DNA from: Rhizophagus sp. LPA8_4_AMF
Taxonomy: Eukaryota > Glomeromycota > Glomeromycetes > Glomerales > Glomeraceae
DNA length: 35,770 nt
Assembly (NCBI GenBank): GCA_021464525.1
Contig: JADRCO010000369.1
Span: forward strand, 1-35,770
Direction of reading: 5' to 3'
Shown here piece by piece: positions 21,985-32,082 of this stretch (position 1 is its first letter; each line of letters opens with the position of its first letter). The notes beneath the pieces were generated by a model that was given only the letters and a program-made list of their open reading frames with translations, ran no database searches and was not told the DNA's origin. Made by a program: the position numbers and the translations under genes.

Positions 21985-23048
21985 ATATTTAAGTGCTACG
22001 TTGTTAATCATTAGTACTTTCTATCGATAATTGTTCTTTTTTATCTGAATAATTATGCAAAAAATTGATTTTTGGTATATTTCTATACGAGATATTATCC
22101 TATCTGAAGGAGGAAAAAAAAGCAACAGATATTGTGGATATTATAATGATTGAAGTAAATTGTTATTCTTTTTAAATAAAGAAATATTTTAAGATATCGT
22201 AAATTAAGTATTTTTATATTTTTTAAAAGTGATTTATAAGTAAAGGTTGTAATAATTTTTCATGTCCAAATATCCGCTCTTGTGACTTAAAAATGATTAA
22301 TAAAATATTATTTCCGTTTTCATGTAGATAATGTAGTAGTAACGCTTAGTCAATAATGTTGAATCGATAATTGAAAGTAATATAATAAGGTAAAAATTGC
22401 ATTGTAAATAAAATTTCTGAATTTGTCGATACTGCAGACTCTGTATTGAACACAAAAATATAAAAAAAAAATCTCTCATCTAGAAGTAACTATACTATCG
22501 CCGAATTAAACCATGAATAATAGTATTAATTTTCGCTCGATCATTTAAGATCTTACATACCCAATAGTGTTTGTGTTTAGATCATCAAAGTCAGACAGAG
22601 AATTTAACACGTATTGAATAATATTTCTTAACATTATTCAAAAAAAAATATAAATTTCTTTTGATTTTCTAAATGTAGTTGAAATAAATTGACAAGTTAG
22701 AAACTAGTATCAACCTTGATTTTTACAATAAAGGTGAAAATTACGCGCTTTTTTTACAATTAACCTTTATACAGACATAAAATTGTTAAATTTGTAGTCT
22801 ATAAAACATGAAAATTGTTTAAGCCGCTGTTCATTATAAAAATACCTTGTCAAACTAAATTATACATATACCTTTTTTACAAAGCTGTATCAAAAGCGAT
22901 ACAAGCCACGATCACATTATCACGTGAGATTTCTTAAGTGATAAACGTGATAAAAAATTTTAGATCTTCTTACATCAAAACAAATTCTCGACAAAAATTT
23001 TAACTTTTATTTCTCATCATATCCACTTGTTAATTTGAATCAACAAAA
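21985..23048. other. Intergenic region upstream of CCT3
   Basis: AT-rich with no supported gene. A CACGTG E-box lies at 22921-22926 inside TCACGTGA (22920-22927), about 125 bp before the CCT3 start. AAGTGATAAACGTGATAAAA follows directly and repeats the GTGATAAA word. This is the likely CCT3 promoter. Confidence 0.5.
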
Positions 23049-25318
23049 ATGCAGGCACCAGTGATTGTTATGAGTATGAAAATCTATAATTTAAATATTA
23101 CGAATAAAAAGAGAATCAATGATAACGTTTTTAATATATAATTACAGATACTAATGTGGAACGGGAAGTTGGGAGAAAAGCTCAAATATCCAATATCACA
23201 GCTGCTAAGGTACGTTTGTCAGGCTGTTAGAATTTTGATAAAATTATGAGTTGCGTGATAATGTTTGTTGTTCTATATAGACCGTTGCCGACGTTATTCG
23301 TACCTGTCTTGGACCTCGTTCTATGCTCAAAATGCTTCTTGATCCAATGGGTGGAATTGTACTCACAAATGATGGTAACGCTATTCTTCGTGAAGTTGAA
23401 GTAGCGCATCCAGCAGCAAAGAGTATGATTGAGTTGAGCCGAACACAGGATGAAGAAGTTGGAGATGGTACTACTAGTGTTATAATTTTGGGTAAATAAA
23501 AGTTTAATCAATAAATCATTTTTATATTTTTGTTATATGTTTATTTTTTTTTTTTGTTTACGGTACTTATATTATTCGAATAGCCGGAGAAATGCTTGCA
23601 CAAGCATTACCTTACCTTGAACAAAATATCCATCCAATCGTCATTATATCAGCTTTTAAAAGGGCTCTTGAAGATGCTATTAAAATAATTGGTGAAATTT
23701 CAAAACCGTTAGATGTTGAAAACCAAGATGAAATGTTCAATTTAGTTAAAAGTTCTATTGGTACAAAATTTGCGAGTCGTTGGAGTGATTTAATGTGTAA
23801 ATTGGCTTTAGATGCTGTTAGAACAGTATCTAAAGATGACGATGGAAAACGCGAAATTGATATAAAAAGATATGCTCGAGTTGAAAAGGTACTCAAAATA
23901 TTGATCATATAATGGTGCTAGAGTTCTTTTTTTTTTAATTTTTTTTTCTTCCTTTATTACTTCAAGGTTCCTGGTGGGGAAATCGAAGATTCCAAAGTAC
24001 TGGATGGTGTTATGCTGAATAAAGATGTTACTCATTCTAACATGCGCCGTCGTATTGAAAATCCTCGTATAGTTCTTTTGGATTGCCCATTGGAATATAA
24101 AAAAGGAGAATCTCAAACATCAGCAGAGGTTATGGATGAAAATCATTGGAATAGACTATTACAGATTGAAGAAGAACAAATAAAGGAGATGTGTGATGCA
24201 ATAATTTCAGTTAAACCTGACCTTGTATTCACAGAAAAAGGTGTTTCTGGTAAGTTATCAAAAGCCTTTTTTTTACAATGGATATCTATATTGATAGTAA
24301 CCAATTATGCTATTTTGATAGATCTTGCACAACATTATTTGTCAAAGGCAAATATTTCTGCTATTCGCCGTGTTCGTAAAACTGATAATAATCGTATTGC
24401 TCGTGCTGTGGGTGCTACTATAGTGAATCGTTTAGATGATTTAAAAGAGGAAGATGTTGGCACAGGGTGTGGCTCATTCTCCATTGAAAAGATCGGTGAC
24501 GAGTGAGCATAAACAAATTACTTCACTTTTTTTTTTTTAAAGAATATGTATGTTCTTTTTTATTAAGGACTTACTTTTTTATTTATAGATATTTTACTTT
24601 TCTCACAAAATGCAAAAATCCGAAGGCATGTACAATCCTGCTTCGTGGTCCATCTAAAGATATTCTCAATGAAATAGAACGTAATCTTCAAGATGCCATG
24701 TGTGTTTCTAGGAATGTATTCTTTAACCCATCATTAGTTCCTGGAGGGGGAGCTTCGGAGATGGCTATAAGTGTGAAACTAGCTGAAAACTCAAAAAAAT
24801 TAGTGGGAATAGAACAATGGCCTTATAAGGCAGTTGCAGAAGCCATGGAGGTTATTCCAAGGACTTTGATTCAAAATTGTGGTGGAAATCCTATTAAAGT
24901 TTTAACAGAATTGAGGGTAATTTTCGATTTGTTGATATAACAATTTTCTTAATTATAATAAGATAACACATAAAATTTCTCTTGTATAGGCTAAACATGC
25001 TACGGGAAATCATTCGTGGGGTATTGATGGAGAAGCCGGTACAGTTGTCGACATGCATGAATATGGTATTTGGGAGCCAAATGCTGTAAAAGTTCAAACC
25101 ATTAAGACAGCAATTGAGGTATAAATATTATATGCTTATGGGACAGGTTAAATAATCAAAGCTAATAAGTATATATATATATATTTTTATTTTAGTCCGC
25201 ATGCCTGCTCCTACGAGTTGATGATATTGTTTCTGGCGTGTCAAAGAAAAGGTCTGGTGGTGCACCAGCGTCAGCACCAGATGCAGAAAGTGCTGAAGTA
25301 GATGAAAAAGCAGCATAG
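23049..25318 (+). CDS. CCT3: T-complex protein 1 subunit gamma (CCT3)
   Basis: Nine exons: 23049-23073, 23148-23209, 23281-23491, 23584-23888, 23967-24249, 24322-24502, 24589-24916, 24990-25118, 25196-25318. Every junction is GT-AG and keeps frame: 548 aa, close to the usual 535-550 for this subunit. Diagnostic segments: TVADVIRTCLGPRSMLKMLL (30-49), TNDGNAILRE, the ATP-hydrolysis motif GDGTT (90-94, D91), apical region with IEDSKVLDGVM and NPRIVLLDCPLEYKKGE, then VPGGGASEMA (about 405-413) in the returning equatorial domain, and a charged Ala/Glu tail. CCT3 is one of eight subunits of the cytosolic TRiC/CCT chaperonin that folds actin, tubulin and other proteins using ATP. The gene appears intact. 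The 72-nt intron between exons 5 and 6 is a multiple of three and stop-free. Confidence 0.97.
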
Positions 25319-25554
25319 TAGAAATAGTTTATGGATTTTTTATTTTGTATTTAAATTGGAATTATTATTGGTAATAATAGAATGTAAAAACTAATCAAAG
25401 CCCGTACATTAAAATATAATAAACAAATCAAAACTTGGTGTTAAATAAAATAATGAAAAGGTTATATAGGATACCTTTCTTAAAACTTTTTTTCTTCCAT
25501 TCTTTTGCTTTCTGACATTTTTTTTTTAAAGTAAATATTCTACTAGAAGTAATA
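25319..25554. other. CCT3 3' flank
   Basis: Probably holds the CCT3 3' UTR; AATATAATAAAC at about 25413 may serve as a poly(A) signal. Nothing else seen. Confidence 0.4.
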
Positions 25555-26690
25555 AAGCGAGGAATCTCAAAAGCCAATTAACAAAGAAGGTCCAAGAGAA
25601 CCTATAAAGCGAAATTATACTAGAAGAAACAAAGAACAAATTAATCAAGAAAATCAAAAAGTAATTGTGAGTTCTTCATCAATGCAACCAGAAGGTAATA
25701 ATCCAAATTAATTAATAAATGCATGATTATTTCTCGAAAAACGCTATTCCATCTTTATCGGAACTTATTAATTTGAACCGAGACTACGTAGCAAGATTAA
25801 CTCCTAAATCAAATAACTCTCTAGTACTGGATGGTGCGTGGACAAAGCGCTTTCATTCGGCAACCAAGATAAGGAAAGTATTCTTCTTTAACCATTTTTC
25901 CGTTTTTTTTAGGGCATTCGCGTCAGTTTCGCCCTGGTTGCGGGTAGTTAGGTATCGCCCTCGCCCTAGTATTGTTGTCGGAAGATCTAGTCAGGTTTCG
26001 CCCTGATTGCGGTAGTTAGGTATCGCCCTCATCTCCACCATATGCGAACTTGTAACTTGACTGATAAGCTAATCACTAAGAAAGCATATTATAACAGTTC
26101 TTCAAAATTTTGAAACATGCAGGTAGTCGAAGACAAACCCGATTGGACTTAAGTTATCGAAACAAGGTATAAGGTAGGCTACAAAAATCCTTTGAGATGG
26201 TTTTTCTTGATCAATTTCGTTGCGATTTAAACGTACTGACGTATAACAGGCTCAGATTTCAGAAAGTCGACACGAAAAAACATGAGATGTATTCGAACGA
26301 GAATGAACATGTCGGAGAACAATTGTTGGGAGATCAGAGAAAACGAGCTAGAAAAGAAAACATGGCCGAGGAAACAGCCGAAGAAGCCGAGGTTTGTGAT
26401 TGATATAGATAACACAAATTGTATTTTGTTTATTTACGTATCTTCTTATCACTCAAGAATGCTCGCAAGAGATTACTTTCTGAGTTCACAGGATACGAAC
26501 AAAATGAAGGAGGATCATCAACACCGAGTAAGGTTAGGATATAACTCAATATTTACTTTTCACAAACCGTTTTAATTCTTTGGCCTAATCTTTTGAATGT
26601 GTGCATAGATTCGGGTCATCAATGCCGAATCACCACCCTTTTCATCCTCTTTTTCCTTCCCATTCTTTTTCTTCTCTTATATTTGCGCTT
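25555..26690 (+). other. Possible spliced gene, unresolved
   Basis: Several coding-like stretches occur on the plus strand. 25555-25712 is basic and hydrophilic (EPIKRNYTRRNKEQINQ). 25719-25880 contains NAIPSLSELINLNRDYVARL and LVLDGAWTKRFHSATK. 26362-26391 (MAEETAEEAE) can splice (GAG|GTTTGT...CTCAAG, 66 nt) to 26458-26532, giving NARKRLLSEFTGYEQNEGG, then with GTTAGG...CATAG to about 26609 onward. Frames and splice sites are compatible at the last two junctions, but the tandem duplication at 25914-26035 breaks any continuous model. No domain is recognised. It may be two broken genes rather than one. Confidence 0.25.
25914..26035. repeat. Tandem duplication of a GC-rich unit
   Basis: TCAGTTTCGCCCTGGTTGCGGGTAGTTAGGTATCGCCCTC is followed about 70 bp later by a near copy (TCAGGTTTCGCCCTGATTGCGGTAGTTAGGTATCGCCCTC). 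Each holds TTCGCCCTG and TATCGCCCTC. The unit is much richer in GC than its surroundings. Confidence 0.8.
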
Positions 26691-26733
26691 ATATATATCT
26701 GATATATATATATATGATGTGCATGCGAGAGTA

Positions 26734-27269
26734 ATTTATTAATCACAGGCTGGATCTTGAAGTCTTCGCTATAGTAGTGATTGTATAACCTTATTTTCAA
26801 GCATTAAGAGATCTTTTTTGACATTTCTTGCATAAAGGTCTACTAGTCCTGAAGGAGGGATTGGTTATGTACCTTCCATTACACATGCAAGAATTTTCCG
26901 AATATATCTAAAATATTAAATTACATAAAATAGATATATTTATGTAACTTCTATATATATGTAATATATTAATAATTAAAGGATCTAATTTTCTAACAAT
27001 TTTTAGAATAATTTGCATCTAATAAAAAAGTAGATAAAAAGCAAAAAAAAAATCAATGTTTTTATTTAATAAAATAATTTTTAAATACTTAATTACATTA
27101 AATATTAGCTGTTAGGTAACTTCCACAAATATATTTAATACACTAATATACTAATAATTAAAAGATCCAATTTTTTATACATATTTTATATAGAATATAT
27201 TGGCTATAATTTATAAGTTTATTTATATATTTTCTTTATAAATTTTTAATGTAATATATATATGTTATA
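26734..27269. other. AT-rich intergenic DNA with a direct repeat
   Basis: Two related segments about 185 bp apart: TTAATAATTAAAGGATCTAATTTT near 26965 and CTAATAATTAAAAGATCCAATTTT near 27150. Each is preceded by GTAACTTC and followed by an AT-rich run, so this looks like an old duplication of roughly 180 bp. No ORF. Confidence 0.4.
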
Positions 27270-27972
27270 TTAAACTTCCATTAATGCCATATCATCATAA
27301 TACTCGATATGATTGCTATTACAATTGCATTTAAATTCAACTCGCGATCTAGCCAATAGTTTTCTGGTAGGAGTAACATACCCTTCTGCAAAATCGCGTT
27401 GCAAGGGCCTTCTTCATGTTGTGAGATACAAGAAACCGTAAGGGCAAGTTTCGAAGCGAACTGATCTTCAAATCACAATTTCATTACCAATATTGAGACC
27501 AAATTTATAAAGTTCCGGATGATTTTGCATATCTAATTAAGTTAATTGTCATTAGACTATAAATCTTTATGTGTTTCATCTATATACTTACCAATTCTGT
27601 GCATAATGTAAAACATGCCTCCTTCAACAGGGCGCTTAAGATCGAGACTACGTTCGGTAAAATAAGTGGCCAAATTAATCATGAATTCATCGATCAAAGG
27701 TGAGTATATAGGAATGGATTTTAAATAGGAATTGCAGCAACAAACTTGGGTTTGACATGCTTTATCCGGCACCCCAAACCACACGTCCTATCAGTAGTAG
27801 CATCAAAAGCTTGGCAAAATCCTTTATTTGCCCTAGATTTATTAGAAGGGTAAAAGGAAAACCATACAGGGCAAAACTTTATTCTGTTATTATCATAGCT
27901 TCTTCCTATTTTAGCCTCGAAAAAATCGCGAATAACATTGCTTTTAATCGAAGAAAACGTACGTTTGTTCAT
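27270..27972 (-). pseudogene. Decayed two-exon gene of unknown family
   Basis: From ATG 27972 the frame reads MNKRTFSSIKSNVIRDFFEA to about 27725, then shifts by one frame and continues as KSIPIYSPLIDEFMINLATYF and LKRPVEGGMFYIMHRI. A good intron follows (27591-27533, GTAAGT...AATTAG, 59 nt), and the second exon (27532-27270) continues in phase: MQNHPELYKFGLNIGNEIVI, TGA, RSVRFETCPYGFLYLTT, TGA, RRPLQRDFAEGYVTPTRK, ending in a small Cys-containing segment (FKCNCNSNH) and TAA at 27270-27272. Both TGA stops would be CGA (Arg) before one C-to-T change. About 234 codons in total. No domain is recognised. Confidence 0.5.
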
Positions 27973-28092
27973 TGGCGCACTTATTGCTCAGGTAAGTGAT
28001 TAATGAAAAAATCTCGCATTCAACAAAATAATTTTTATGTGACATCTGTATTGTGTAACATAAGAAATGATTTTTTTAAAAAAAAAATCTTT

Positions 28093-28453
28093 ACGCGTCT
28101 TATCAGTTATTCCTCTCTGTTTTTTGGACCATACGCTTACCTTTTTACGCGTTTCTTTACTATAGTATAAAGGTAAGTCTTTGCGTTTTTTAGACTATAC
28201 ACTCACCTTTTCTTGCATTTCTTCGTCTAGATTTACCACGTATAGAAAAAGCCTTCGACTTATTCCTCTTTTTAGACTATGTGCAGTACTTCTCTTGCAT
28301 TTCTTTGTCTAAATTTACTACGGTATAAAAATAATTCTTCGCTTTATTCTTATTCCTCTTTGCTTTTTTTAGACTATGTACATTTTCACATTTGTTCGTT
28401 TACGGTATAAAGGTAAATCACTTTATTCTTCATCTAAAGTTACTACGGTATAA
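28093..28453. repeat. Degenerate minisatellite, unit about 65-75 bp
   Basis: Four to five imperfect copies of a pyrimidine-rich unit: TTATTCCTCTTTG-TTTTTTAGACTATAC, then CTTGCATTTCTTCGTCTA, then A(T)TTACTACGGTATAAA. Copies start near 28095, 28165, 28255, 28340 and 28405. No coding meaning is visible. Confidence 0.7.
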
Positions 28454-28571
28454 TAGACTGGTGACAGTGCAAATTGGCAAGATTCAAGAGCTCAGTTTCT
28501 GTACATGTGATTTTGCTGGTGACTGGTTACAAATAGGTTTTACGTTTCTACTTCGGATAATAGGTTGAACT

Positions 28572-29042
28572 TTATGTACTTTTAGGATCCTTCGACAATT
28601 TAGTTGGAAATTGAAACTCGTTGGGTAAAGCTTGGAAATCGTTAGGCGGAGCTTGAAAACCATTGGGTGGAGCTTGGAAACCATTAGGCGGAGCTTGGAA
28701 GCCATTAGGTGGAACTTGGAAGCCATTAGGTGGAACTTGGAAGCCATTAGGCGGAACTTGAAAACCATTAGGTGGAACTTGGAAGCCATTAGGTGGAACT
28801 TGGAAACCATTAGGTGGAACTTGGAAGCCATTAGGTGGAGCTTGGAAACCATTAGGTGGAACTTGGAAGCCATTAGGTGGAACTTGGAAAGGTGAAACCT
28901 GGCGGTGGGTGAAACCCGGTGGTGGATGGGTGAAACTCGGTGGTGGATGGGTGAACCTCGGTGGTGGATGGGTGAAACTCGGTGGTGGATGGGTGAAACC
29001 CGGTGGTGGAAGTGTGAAACCTGGTGATGAACTTAGATATGT
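28572..29042 (-). CDS. Pro-rich heptad-repeat protein (3' exon or fragment)
   Basis: On the minus strand, one frame runs open from 29042 to TAA at 28572-28574 (156 codons) and reads about five PPPGFTH-type heptads, then 13 VPPNGFQ-type heptads (the last two diverged to PPNDFQ and LPNEFQ), then a short Lys/Ser tail. Differences between the VPPNGFQ copies are nearly all silent in this frame (GGC/GGT, TTC/TTT, CCA/CCG, CCT/CCC) or Val/Ala, while the plus strand gains TGA stops in two copies. This points to minus-strand coding. The frame has no ATG, so an upstream exon is needed; TGA at 29043-29045 closes it and I could not fix a splice site. Near 28900 PPPGFT also reads in another frame, so an indel between the two repeat blocks is likely. 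The product would be an extended Pro-rich repeat region; role unknown. Confidence 0.5.
   Translation of the reverse strand, partial: TYLSSSPGFTLPPPGFTHPPPSFTHPPPRFTHPPPSFTHPPPGFTHRQVSPFQVPPNGFQVPPNGFQAPPNGFQVPPNGFQVPPNGFQVPPNGFQVPPNGFQVPPNGFQVPPNGFQAPPNGFQAPPNGFQAPPNDFQALPNEFQFPTKLSKDPKST
28614..28890. repeat. 21-bp coding tandem array
   Basis: About 13 copies of TTGGAAGCCATTAGGTGGAAC (plus-strand sense), exactly 21 bp each, which is seven codons on the minus strand. A second 21-bp array with unit GGTGGTGGATGGGTGAAACTC lies next to it at about 28900-29020. Confidence 0.9.
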
Positions 29043-29045
29043 TCA

Positions 29046-30692
29046 AGAGAAAACGGAAGGCAGACGAGACCTTCAACTCAGAGTATGAGTATGTTTATGA
29101 TATCGTCACAACAGGTGAGATTTTGTTCCAGCATGATTTCTCTTCCCTTGAAGCATTAGCTTCTGCGGGAGATAAAAAATCATAAAAATATTTTTTCCAT
29201 TGCTAACTGATATCCCGAAATCTCTGCTTGAGGGATTTCTTATACAAACAGCAACTAATTGGTATTCCATTCTGTACTGTACAAGAAAGACTGAATATTG
29301 AACCTCACTAACAGAAGACGCCATCAAAGATCCAACTGACCTGCGCAAGAACATTAAATTACACTTTATAAATAGTAATACTGTAAACAATATAAAAATT
29401 TTGTACTTAATATATTTTTGAAATAAAAAATCTTCGCTTTTTTATTTTAAAAATTCTCTACTTGATAAAGAATAATAATTATATGCCCTAACTAAAAATG
29501 TACAAGTTTATAAAAAAAATGCCTAAAATTAATATATAAATACTTTAATACTTGTTAAAACTTACTTTTAAATTTCAAAGGAATGTAAAAATATTGGTGT
29601 TTATTAATTATCATAATATATGTGATAAAAATATTAAAATAAATAAAAAAAAGATGGTATTTATATAATATATCATAGGTTTCTAAAAAAGCAAAATGTA
29701 AAAATAAAGAAATAGGTGAAGGAAAAGTTAAATATTTGATGCGAGAACTGACGTAAGAAAAAAATATTTATATCGCATCAAACATAGCCATGTGTAATAT
29801 GCGCCATGCGATAAAAATTGATAAAATAATAACTTGCGAAACTGATATGCCAGTCTTTCACTTTCACTAATTGTCACTGCAACAGAAGAAAAAAAATGCT
29901 CTCACATTAGCTGAGGTATTTGAAAATATAAAACAAAGAAGCTTATAGATTTCTTGTGTAAAGAGGAGGGTTTGGAGCTTCATTAGTGAGACAGCTATAA
30001 AATTTTAGAAAAGGAATAGATTACAGGAATGCCTTTTTCAATATAACAAAGAAAAACTTTGCAGTATTTTCATCTATTTGTATCAGAGCCTGTAAGATTA
30101 GAAAATAATAATAAAAAGCTGGAGCAGTGTATAATTGAAATAAACCGCATAATGAGTATTATAGGCAGGGTTAGAAAAGTACAGTATACTAAGCAAAATT
30201 TTAGTACAATACAGTATATACAGTACATTGTACTATTTTATATCATATTATACTATTTTATATAATAAGATTAAAAATAATTTTTATGATTTTTCAATAT
30301 CTAGTAAATCTAATTTATACAAATTTTTTTTATATTATCAGTACAGTATAATATGTATTGTAATAACTGTACTGGTACAGTACAGTACACTTCTCAACTC
30401 TGATTATAGGTTTAACAACAGGCAGTAATGAAGCTGTAAGATTGTAAGTATATTATTTCTATATTGTATACTTTCATTTACATTACCAGAAGAATCACAA
30501 AAAAAAGGATCAACATAGAGTCCTAGACCTTAATTTAAAATAGATGGTAATAAAGCAATAGGTTGTATTGTTTGCACAATTAAAAAAATTATGGATGTCA
30601 TGTATGAAAAGTTAATTGCTATAACAGAGAGTAAATAAAAGAATTTGGTCATGAAATTTATGCAGAATGTGATACAACTAGAAAGCTTAGCC
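29046..30692. other. Intergenic region, scraps only
   Basis: 29024-29190 on the plus strand reads MNLDMFKRKRKADETFNSEY and on to a TAA, a coding-like scrap with no family match. The minus ORF at 29106-29390 overlaps it and is not supported. 30170-30400 is rich in GTACAGTA/TACTGTAC words forming many small palindromes. Around 29900-30160 and 30430-30640 are coding-like fragments with many stops. No gene is called. Confidence 0.4.
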
Positions 30693-30893
30693 ATTTTATC
30701 AAATGTACGAGTTTACGAAGTGCATTCATAAATTAATGAATAACAAGAAACAATAAAAATTACGTGTTAACGGCCAATTCTTTATTGCAGCAAGATTTTA
30801 CAGGTAATACAAATATTACAAATCATTAAACTATTTTGTACAACCATTAAACTATATATATACTATACAATCTGATCCTAAGCCACTTCAGGC
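30693..30893. repeat. DIRS left inverted repeat
   Basis: 30760-30893 is the inverted partner of 34807-34940, about 133 bp with roughly seven mismatches (for example AAGATTTTACAGG versus AAGATTTTATAGG). 30693-30770 is a left-only extension whose reverse complement recurs at 30969-31046 in the internal complementary region. Confidence 0.9.
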
Positions 30894-30968
30894 CATGTAA
30901 ATCATAAACTGACATAAAGCAAGAGTGGAAAAAAACTACCTAATTAAGTAAAAATATACTGGGATGGG

Positions 30969-31084
30969 TATAACGTGATTTCTATTGTCCTTTATTATTT
31001 ATTAATTTACGAATGCACTTCGTAAACTCGTACATTCGATAAAATTAATCTCATAACTGCGGGATGATAGAAATCATGTGTTAC
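30969..31084. repeat. DIRS internal complementary region
   Basis: The left half (30969-31046) is the reverse complement of the outer left end (30693-30770). The right half (about 31041-31084, AATCTCATAACTGCGGGAT...) is the reverse complement of the outer right end (about 34930-34974). The halves overlap by TAAAAT. This joins the two element ends head to head, the arrangement known from DIRS-1. Confidence 0.88.
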
Positions 31085-31162
31085 TGTAAAGACAACAATT
31101 AATGAATAATATTAGCTTTGTCCAATATCAAAGAAGTAGTGCAGTTTCTTTTTAACATAAGT

Positions 31163-32060
31163 TTAATACCCCGTTGGTAAAAACGTTGGTACTTGGTAAA
31201 TAGTATTGCTAGACCAATTGCTTAAGGCTAAGATCGATGCTAAATTAGCTCCTGCGTTTTGTAAAAAGAAAGCTGAGAGTGTTCACATGTCTTTTGCTGA
31301 TAATGTCAGAGAAGACTTTTGGATGATTGATTTTATCCAATTTGCAATAATGTCTGAAATAGCGGATGTATATGATATGGTTCTTTGGTGATTAAAAATA
31401 GTGATTTTTTTCTTATTAACAAAATCTCTCTATAATTGTGTATGGTTAATCAAAGTGACCACTGCATTGTAAGGACAAAGGTATTCATTGTTGTCATAAA
31501 GTCTTATATATATCCGTTTAGAAGTTAATTTATTTGTAGTTAACGAATAAGCTTTGGCAATATTATATTTTTTAGGTTTGATGCAGTCTATAGTAATAGA
31601 TGAACAGGTTACTTTTATAGTGGTAAGATCCATTCTCTTAATATCAGATGGTCTACTAGCAGTGACCAATACCAATAAAAAAGCAGTCTTTATTGACAAA
31701 TTGCGTATAAATATAGTATCATTTTTGCCTAATCCTTGAATATAATCCAATAATGGTGTGATGTCGATCAGATCATCTGATTTGGTTGGAGGTGATCTTT
31801 TGGAGTGGATTGCATGCATTATTTGTGAGATATCTGGATAGGAACCAATAGGTATACCCTTGATGTGTTCATGAATTTCTGAAATCGCTGTTCAATAACC
31901 AGCAATAGTATTGAATGATAATTCCTTTGCTAACATATCCACAAAAAAATCACAAATCTTGTTTACAGGGATCACATGAGTGGAGTTCACATCAAAAAAT
32001 CCATGTCCTCAGATTTGAAGACATCATTTATGAAGAGTTTTTATCTAACGTTAATATGAG
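31163..32060 (-). pseudogene. DIRS tyrosine recombinase, inactivated
   Basis: One frame runs without indels from about 32060 to TAA at 31163-31165, in a different frame from gag-pol. The N-terminal core-binding part reads KICDFFVDMLAKELSFNTIA. The catalytic part includes LVTASRPSD (first catalytic Arg, codon 31654-31652) and ends with LALSNWSSNTIYQ, with the nucleophile Tyr at 31198-31196. The second catalytic Arg position (KDM-stop-TLSAFFLQNAG) is TGA at 31285-31283, one C-to-T change from CGA. Further stops lie near 31890 and 31430. As read it cannot make an active recombinase. Confidence 0.85.
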
Positions 32061-32082
32061 TAAATTGAGAGATTTTTTCAAA

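Noticed and set aside
27757-27999. 80-aa plus ORF ending at a perfect CAG|GTAAGT donor
   Set aside because: Antisense to the spliced minus-strand pseudogene, whose frame and intron explain the region better; the donor match is probably chance.
28484-28895. ATG-started ORFs over the 21-bp array (MASKFHLMVS... on minus, WNLEAIRWNLE... on plus)
   Set aside because: Differences between copies are non-silent in these frames, whereas they are silent in the minus frame reading VPPNGFQ.
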